Assembly: GCA_933822405.4 (NCBI GenBank) | Contig: CAKOGP040002291.1 | Location: 1 to 64,000 of the forward strand | Length of the DNA stretch: 64,000 nucleotides | Direction: 5' to 3' | From: Cylindrotheca closterium | Taxonomy: Eukaryota > Bacillariophyta > Bacillariophyceae > Bacillariales > Bacillariaceae | Shown here: piece by piece, positions 58,957 to 64,000 of the stretch | Layout: each line of letters begins with the position of its first letter | Position numbering within the stretch: position 1 is the stretch's first letter | Program-made: the position numbers and the translations under genes | The notes under the pieces: model-generated | Databases searched by the model: none | Seen by the model: the letters and a program-made list of their open reading frames with translations, nothing else | Told to the model about the DNA's origin: nothing

Positions 58957-59915
58957 ATGATCTGGAACTGTCTTGGATTGGAAGGCGCTCTCGACGACGC
59001 AGGTATCGGATACGAACCATCACCGTTTTCCAAACGACTTGCTGTCGACAAAAAAACAGATTACAAGGTCGTCGAATTTGACAAAACGTACAAAGGCGAC
59101 AAGAAGGTTCTCATGATTTGTACTGAAGAGCGTTACATGCAAATGGAGAATGGAAAGAAGTTTTCCTCAGGAAATCATCCGGTTGAAGCATGTCACCCCA
59201 TGATGCATTTGGTCAATGCAGGATTTGACTTTGATGTTGCCACTCCAACTGGCAAGCCAGTATGCATTGAAATGTGGGCACTTCCTCAAAAGGACCAGGT
59301 TATGTTGGACTTCTTCAACAAGACTGCCAAGCCCAAGTTCGACGCTCCTCTCTCGTTGGCCGATGTTGTGACAGATGAAAAGAAGTTGAGCCAGTATATC
59401 TGTTTCTTTCCTCCTGGTGGTCATGGGGCCATGCTGGGACTTCCTGAAGATGAAAAGATGGGCAAAGTTTTAGCGTATGCCAAAGAGAAGGACTTGTTCG
59501 TCATGTCCATTTGTCACGGCCCCGCGGCCTTTCTGGCAGCAAAACAAGAGCCGTTTCTGTTTGATGGATACAAGATGGCATGCTTCCCAGATTCCGTCGA
59601 CAAGCAAACTCCTATGATTGGGTATATGCCGGGTAAGTTCGGACTCCTATCTGTTCATTTTCTTCATTCTTTTCTAATAAGCTGCTAATCTGACGAATGA
59701 ATCAATCAATCATTCAATCAATCGAATAATGTATCACAGGGAAAATGCCTTGGTACTTTGGCGAAAAGTTGATTGAACGGGGTGTCACAATTGTCAATAC
59801 GGGTGCTGATGCAACTGTAGCCGAAGATCGCAAGCTAATTACTGGAGCCAGTCCCAAAGCTTGCCAAGGACTCGGTGTCCTAGTGGCACAGAAGCTTTTG
59901 GAAGCTTTCGCCTAA
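58957..59915 (+). CDS. DJ-1/PfpI-superfamily protein (tandem copy 2)
   Basis: Two exons, 58957-59632 and 59740-59915 (107-bp intron), 283 aa, the same exon lengths (676 and 176 nt) as copy 1. It keeps the elbow SICHGPAAFLA and the motif CFFPPGGHGAMLGLPEDEK. Differences are scattered (MIWNCLGLEGALDDA against MIKKCLGLQSDLDDA; KMPWYFGEK against KQTWYFGEK). The intron sequence is unlike that of copy 1 and carries AATCAATCA repeats. This looks like a fairly recent tandem duplication with diverged non-coding parts. Confidence 0.9.
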
Positions 59916-60145
59916 GCTTTCAAAGAAAAATCGTTCGGTCATTGGCGACCTTGCGCTGTTGTTTTGGTTTCAAGGTTTTGAAATTGGAAGGAGCCATGTC
60001 TCAGTTTCGAAATCGATGAAATGCAGTCAGATTCATCAACTTCATTACGTCATTTTCGCGCAAAACTGGTTCCGAAAGCAAAGTGTATTATTTACACATG
60101 ATATTATATTTTTATTGTACATTACACTAGAGTACAGTTTTCTAT

Positions 60146-61363
60146 TTACGTCGCAAAGGAGAGGCCTTCCGGTGTAGCAGCAGCACATGATGATGGGGTC
60201 TCTCCTCCTTCGTGGAACCCTTGTGGTTGTGGTTCTTCCGGCTGGGCAGTTTCGGCATCTTCCCGTGCCATTCGGATTCGGCTCTTGTGAACTTGAAAGC
60301 TCAAGACACCGTCCCAGACAATGTCCACAAAGTTCATGCCTAGGACGCGAAAGCTCACGGGAAGGAACCGGAAGCAAGTGAACTCCAGTGGCATGAGCAT
60401 GAGACTAGCCGCCCAACCAGCCTTAAGGGTGGGAAAAAAGTCTGTCTTGAATTGTGTAAGAGTTCTCTTTCCGTATCCTTCTGTAAGTCCGGTAGAGATA
60501 AAGGTCGTTGCAACGAACAAAGAGTCGACGAAGATATCGTCGAGAAGCACTTGCGAGAGGGCAGCCAATGATGGCGGCAGAGCACTTCCAGAGACAGGAA
60601 TGAGCTTCTCTAGAAATTCGTATACAAAATGCAAGATGGGTCCAGTAATGAAAAGACCATCTGCAACAATCGACAAGCCTCTTCGTCTGTCATACTTGAT
60701 AGGTGAAGCAGTAGGTCCTTCTTTCTTGACTCTTGTTCTCTCTTCAATTTGCTGAGCGCAGGTGTCTCCTATGATGCCAATAATCGCGGACGAACAGGAT
60801 TTTGTCAATATTGGAAATGATTCCAGAATCCCAACGTACCAATTGGAACATTGTGATATCACAGTGGAAGCGGAAGCAATCAGGTTGCCTGCTTGAGGAA
60901 TCAATTGCCATCCAAGAAGAGCGATCGCAAGAAGTTGCTTCACTGACACTCGTCGATCCGTTCGCGAGTCTCGGATGAAAGATGCCGTCACAGCTGCCGA
61001 TGCAACGTTTTTTGGAACGGTTGAGAATGTTGGGAAGTTGGATGAGAATTGTGCGAACATGAGGACCATGCACGCCCAGAGAAGTCGCTTTGTGGAGCTT
61101 TCTTTCTTTCCCATGGACGAATCATCCACTGCTTTAAAGATTGCTTCACCATCATCGGGATCGATGGCTGAGCTTTGCAAAGCAAAGATTCGATCTATCG
61201 GTCGTGCGAAATTTGACGATGATTCAACGTTTTGTCTCGTCGAAGGGAATAAGGTTGCCGATCGTGGCGGACTTGCTTTCAGGCCAGTGCCAAACGCGTC
61301 AGCTTGATGTGAATACAATCCAGCAAGCAGTATGAGCTCCATGCATGTTTGAAGTTGCCTCAT
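60146..61363 (-). CDS. Mpv17/PMP22-family membrane protein (copy 4, long N-terminal extension)
   Basis: 405 aa, single exon, ATG at 61363. It begins with a signal peptide MRQLQTCMELILLAGLYSHQADAFG with a DAF plastid-like motif. Residues about 95-170 carry two hydrophobic spans unlike classic Mpv17. The Mpv17 part runs at about 175-370: WYVGILESFPILTKSCSSAIIGIIGDTCAQ, DRRRGLSIVADGLFITGPILHFVYEFLEKLI, LTQFKTDFFPTLKAGWAASLMLMPLEFTCFRFLPVSFRVLGMNFVDIVWDGVLSF. It is closest in plan to copy 3 at 51903-52952. The tail (about 370-405) is Pro/Glu-rich and unconserved. Confidence 0.85.
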   Translation of the reverse strand: MRQLQTCMELILLAGLYSHQADAFGTGLKASPPRSATLFPSTRQNVESSSNFARPIDRIFALQSSAIDPDDGEAIFKAVDDSSMGKKESSTKRLLWACMVLMFAQFSSNFPTFSTVPKNVASAAVTASFIRDSRTDRRVSVKQLLAIALLGWQLIPQAGNLIASASTVISQCSNWYVGILESFPILTKSCSSAIIGIIGDTCAQQIEERTRVKKEGPTASPIKYDRRRGLSIVADGLFITGPILHFVYEFLEKLIPVSGSALPPSLAALSQVLLDDIFVDSLFVATTFISTGLTEGYGKRTLTQFKTDFFPTLKAGWAASLMLMPLEFTCFRFLPVSFRVLGMNFVDIVWDGVLSFQVHKSRIRMAREDAETAQPEEPQPQGFHEGGETPSSCAAATPEGLSFAT

Positions 61364-62158
61364 GGTGGCTTTTTTGGAACTTTTGCTTCACTTTGTCTCT
61401 TCGGTTGACGTTGTGTGGTTTGAAAAACTTCCGAGGGCGGAAAATGGGTCATATTGGTCAACCCGTAGAACTTCGCGGTCAGAAAAGTACCAGTCCTTGT
61501 GTGAACGTCAGACACATGTTGCGTGTTGAGGAACTGCGATTCGGAATTGCATGCCGAGGTGACTCATCAACGAAACGGTAAGAGGTAATTCAACGTGGCG
61601 ACGCAACAGTTCGTTTTCAATTGAGCGAATCAATACCACCAACCCAACTCTATCACTTTGTGAAATCGACTGCAGAATTGTCTCAATTGATTTCAAAGGC
61701 CTCTCATTGTAAGGAAGCTCTATCATAGGAGGGAGCAGCAATCATAGCAGAGAGGAGTCATGATGTCAGTCAGATACCTCTGATGTCTCGGCAACTACTT
61801 CTTTGGCTGCTAAAAAGTCCTAATTTGTATCGTAGAACCTTGCGCATTTGAGCCACCGATGCTATTCTTCAAGAAGGGCTAAAGAGGTTGAACGGTTACT
61901 TTAGTAGACCGATGGGTGGACTACACCGGTATTTAAAAAATAGTAACGGTTTGGTGATGGTGCTGGTTCGCTTTTTATTTTTGCGAACGCAATACTGTGG
62001 TTGTCCGTCGTGAACTACTGTACCTAAAACGACTATTAGAGTCTGACTCAGTCTTCCCAAAATCTGACGTTGTCCCATCATCAAACAACAAGATCTCAAC
62101 CCTCCAACCATTCGTCACATCTCTCAACACAACCTTTTACAAAACAAATCCAAATAAA
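61364..62158. promoter_or_regulatory. Divergent region upstream of peroxiredoxin Q
   Basis: 795 bp. TGACGT at 62065-62070 lies 89 bp before the peroxiredoxin ATG. Short frames at 61345-61741 have no recognisable content. No RNA gene seen. Confidence 0.4.
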
Positions 62159-62725
62159 ATGAAACTCTCTCTCCTTTCCACCGTCGCTCTTATTGGAAGC
62201 GCAGCAGCCTTTGCTCCCAACTCCGCACCCAAGGTCAAAACGGCCTTGGATCTTGCAGTCGGAGAGACTGCCCCTGAGTTCTCCCTCGTGGACCAAAACG
62301 GCAAGACCGTCACTCGCTCCTCCTTCAAAAAGCCACTTGTTGTCTACTTTTACCCTTCTGACTCTACCCCTGGATGCACCGTCCAAGCTCAGACCTTCAA
62401 CGAGAAGATCAAGGAGATCCGCAAGACTTACGGAGCCGACGTCGTTGGTATCTCTGGACAAGGAGCCGATTCCAAGCAAAAGTTCGCCGAAGAACTTGGC
62501 TTGACCTTCTCCATCTTGGCCGATGAAGACAACGCTGTCCGTAAGGCTTTTGGAGTCCCTCGCGCTGCCTTTGGCTTGTTTCCCGGTCGTGTTACCTACG
62601 TTTTGGACAAGGCTGGTGTCTGCCAATTGGTCTATGATGAACTGGCAGATGCCGCTTCTCACGTCGACAAGGCTGCTGAGACTTTGGCCGAAATGAAGCC
62701 CACCAAGAAGTTTTCCCTTTTCTAA
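62159..62725 (+). CDS. PRXQ: Plastid peroxiredoxin Q (BCP-type) lacking the usual resolving Cys
   Basis: 188 aa from the ATG at 62159. The leader [22 protein letters not shown] has the textbook AAAFAP motif of diatom plastid import. The catalytic stretch is [17 protein letters not shown] with peroxidatic Cys73. In most PrxQ/BCP proteins a resolving Cys follows five residues later; here that position is Gln78. The only other Cys in the mature chain is about Cys155 ([10 protein letters not shown]). So it may act as a 1-Cys enzyme or resolve through Cys155 or a partner. It reduces H2O2 and alkyl hydroperoxides with thioredoxin. The longer in-frame extension before 62159 lacks a start. Confidence 0.93.
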   Translation: MKLSLLSTVALIGSAAAFAPNSAPKVKTALDLAVGETAPEFSLVDQNGKTVTRSSFKKPLVVYFYPSDSTPGCTVQAQTFNEKIKEIRKTYGADVVGISGQGADSKQKFAEELGLTFSILADEDNAVRKAFGVPRAAFGLFPGRVTYVLDKAGVCQLVYDELADAASHVDKAAETLAEMKPTKKFSLF

Positions 62726-63394
62726 ATCTGTATTGCTATCATAGAAATAAAAATAAATCGACACAACTACTTTTGGGAAAGCTCCCCATATTGCGTGGAT
62801 GACAACGATGGATACTCTTCTAATACCCTCCAGGCATGAACCAATGGAAGTTCTTTCTCCTTCTCCCTTAGATTGATGCATATCGTGTATTAGCAGGAGG
62901 AGGTTGCTTCCTCAGAGTATCGACAACGTGAAATCATTGGTCAGGCAGATAAACGAAGCCCGAATGATCGTTCCTTCAAAATCTAGTGCCAGTCTTACTT
63001 CTGAAGAAGAATGCCTATTGTTGTTACAGTATTATCACTTTGGTCGCGATATTGAGGCATTGTGTACAGTACTGGGTAACCCTTTCCTATTTTTTAATAC
63101 CTGTAGTGGTATTCCTCGGCGCATCGTCAGACACGATGAACGAATCAAAGAGGGGACAATATAAACATAGAGAGCTGTGCGGAATGCGGAATTGAAATAT
63201 AGCAATAGTCCTATCATTATATTGTATCTAAATTGCCCTTGTCGATTTTTTTAATAGCAAGAAGAGTCCAAGAGTTGTAGATATTCGACTCTCAGATTGC
63301 ACTCACGGTCACAACAGACATGGAATGCGTCTTCGAAAATTTACAGAAGACTACAGTCCAGTCAAAAGCGTTTGTCCCAGGATTCACGGCTGAT
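62726..63394. other. Convergent intergenic region
   Basis: 669 bp between the peroxiredoxin 3' end and the 3' end of the RS-rich protein. No gene seen. Confidence 0.4.
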
Positions 63395-64000
63395 TTACAC
63401 CAGCAGTGATGATCGATTTCTCGAAGTCGACCGAGATGATCTTTTGGTGCTCTTTCTGTCACGGCTGCTTTTTCGACCGTTGGAAGTCGAGCGTGAACGT
63501 TCCTTAGAATGTTGTCTTTCCTTGGATCGTGGGCGTTCCTTAGACCGTTGCCTGTCCTTGGATTGCGGACGTTCCTTAGATCGTTCCTTGGACCGTTGCC
63601 TGTCCTTGGATCTTTCCTTCGATCTTTCCTTCGAACGTGCTGGTCGATGCTCACGATCGTCCATTCTGTGGTATTCATCTCCCTTCGCAGAAGAAGATGA
63701 TTTGCTGCGTGTGCGAGTACCCGATCTTGATCGGGCTGGGCGGGACTTGGAGCTAGATTTTTCTGAACGAGAAGTGGCTCTTGAGGCGGCAGAGGAAACC
63801 TTCTTTCGTCGCCGTCTTCCGCTTAGGCATTTGAATACGATGACTGCAAAGGCAATAGCGATTGCTGCTGCTATTAGCTTCATCTCCATTGAAATACCAT
63901 CCGAATTGGCGGCACTAACTGAGACTCCATCATCATCATTATATTTTCCTTTGCTGGTGGCTGATGTCTTGGAGGACTCTGCCGCACCGCTGTTGTACTG
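63395..64000 (-). CDS. RS-rich single-span membrane protein, 5'-truncated by the window edge
   Basis: The minus-strand frame is open to the right edge (202 codons seen), so the N-terminus lies outside. Visible order: a hydrophilic segment (AAESSKTSATSKGKYNDDDG), one membrane span MKLIAAAIAIAFAVIVFKCL at about 41-60 of the visible part, a basic stop-transfer run (SGRRRRKK), then about 140 residues dominated by Arg, Ser, Lys and Glu. The tail contains a degenerate array of RSKER/RSKDRQ units (63480-63640) encoded by a decaying 12-18-bp repeat. RS/RE tails of this sort are typical of splicing-type proteins, but here the tail is tied to a membrane span. An internal ATG at 63889 could start a shorter protein, so truncation is likely but not proven. 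Confidence 0.7.
   Translation of the reverse strand, partial: QYNSGAAESSKTSATSKGKYNDDDGVSVSAANSDGISMEMKLIAAAIAIAFAVIVFKCLSGRRRRKKVSSAASRATSRSEKSSSKSRPARSRSGTRTRSKSSSSAKGDEYHRMDDREHRPARSKERSKERSKDRQRSKERSKERPQSKDRQRSKERPRSKERQHSKERSRSTSNGRKSSRDRKSTKRSSRSTSRNRSSLLV

Noticed and set aside
1..64000. tRNA or rRNA genes
   Set aside because: I saw no B-box-like GGTTCGAATCC with a matching cloverleaf and no rRNA-like core; a covariance-model scan would settle it.

Overview
The window reads as nuclear DNA of a diatom, probably a pennate one. Genes are short-spaced and have few, small introns (mostly 80-150 bp, GT-AG). At least ten predicted proteins begin with a signal peptide followed by an [A/G]-F motif (AFAP, GFAP, SFAP, GFTLAP), the usual bipartite address for the complex plastid of diatoms. 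The content also fits: a sedoheptulose-bisphosphatase, a plastid Der GTPase, a Tat-type lumenal cyclophilin, a PrxQ-type peroxiredoxin and several stramenopile-type orphan families. I do not assign a species. Exon borders below were derived by eye from GT/AG sites, reading phase and protein motifs; there is no transcript evidence.

Layout. 0.3-5 kb: an F-box-like protein and a divergent pair of Mpv17/PMP22 membrane proteins. 4.8-7.1 kb: an mRNA capping enzyme with tunnel-type triphosphatase and guanylyltransferase parts in one chain. 7.5-21.7 kb: a cluster built around an unknown acidic module. One gene (7519-9621) carries two module copies and a C-terminal membrane anchor. A second (15716-20170) carries three copies and, once spliced through two micro-exons of 16 and 6 nt, continues into a complete two-pore-domain potassium channel. 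The adjacent membrane protein (20566-21669) begins with the same segment that ends the first gene. Between them lie two paralogous orphan genes, an ankyrin/coiled-coil protein and a small secreted protein. 22-31 kb: plastid-targeted proteins, including a tandem pair of near-identical triple SnoaL/CaMKII-association-like proteins separated by a MITE with perfect 27-bp inverted ends. 31-38 kb: a MATE transporter and a tandem pair of RelA/SpoT-like plus TPR proteins. 38-47 kb: proteasome ATPase RPT5, a Ser-rich protein, an NTF2-fold plastid membrane protein, an acidic orphan and a helix-hairpin-helix/BAF-like protein. 48-57 kb: a plastid membrane orphan, sedoheptulose-bisphosphatase, a third Mpv17 protein, a YnfA-family protein of bacterial type and a large orphan. 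57-64 kb: tandem DJ-1/PfpI proteins, a fourth Mpv17 protein, peroxiredoxin Q and the 3' part of an RS-rich membrane protein.

The dominant theme is local duplication: Mpv17 (four copies), acidic module proteins, the 10-12 kb orphan pair, SnoaL triple-domain proteins, RelA/SpoT-TPR proteins and DJ-1 proteins are all repeated within a few kb. The strongest candidate for an undescribed system is the potassium channel with a giant acidic repeat N-terminus, together with its apparently chimeric relative. The second is the duplicated RelA/SpoT-TPR pair.
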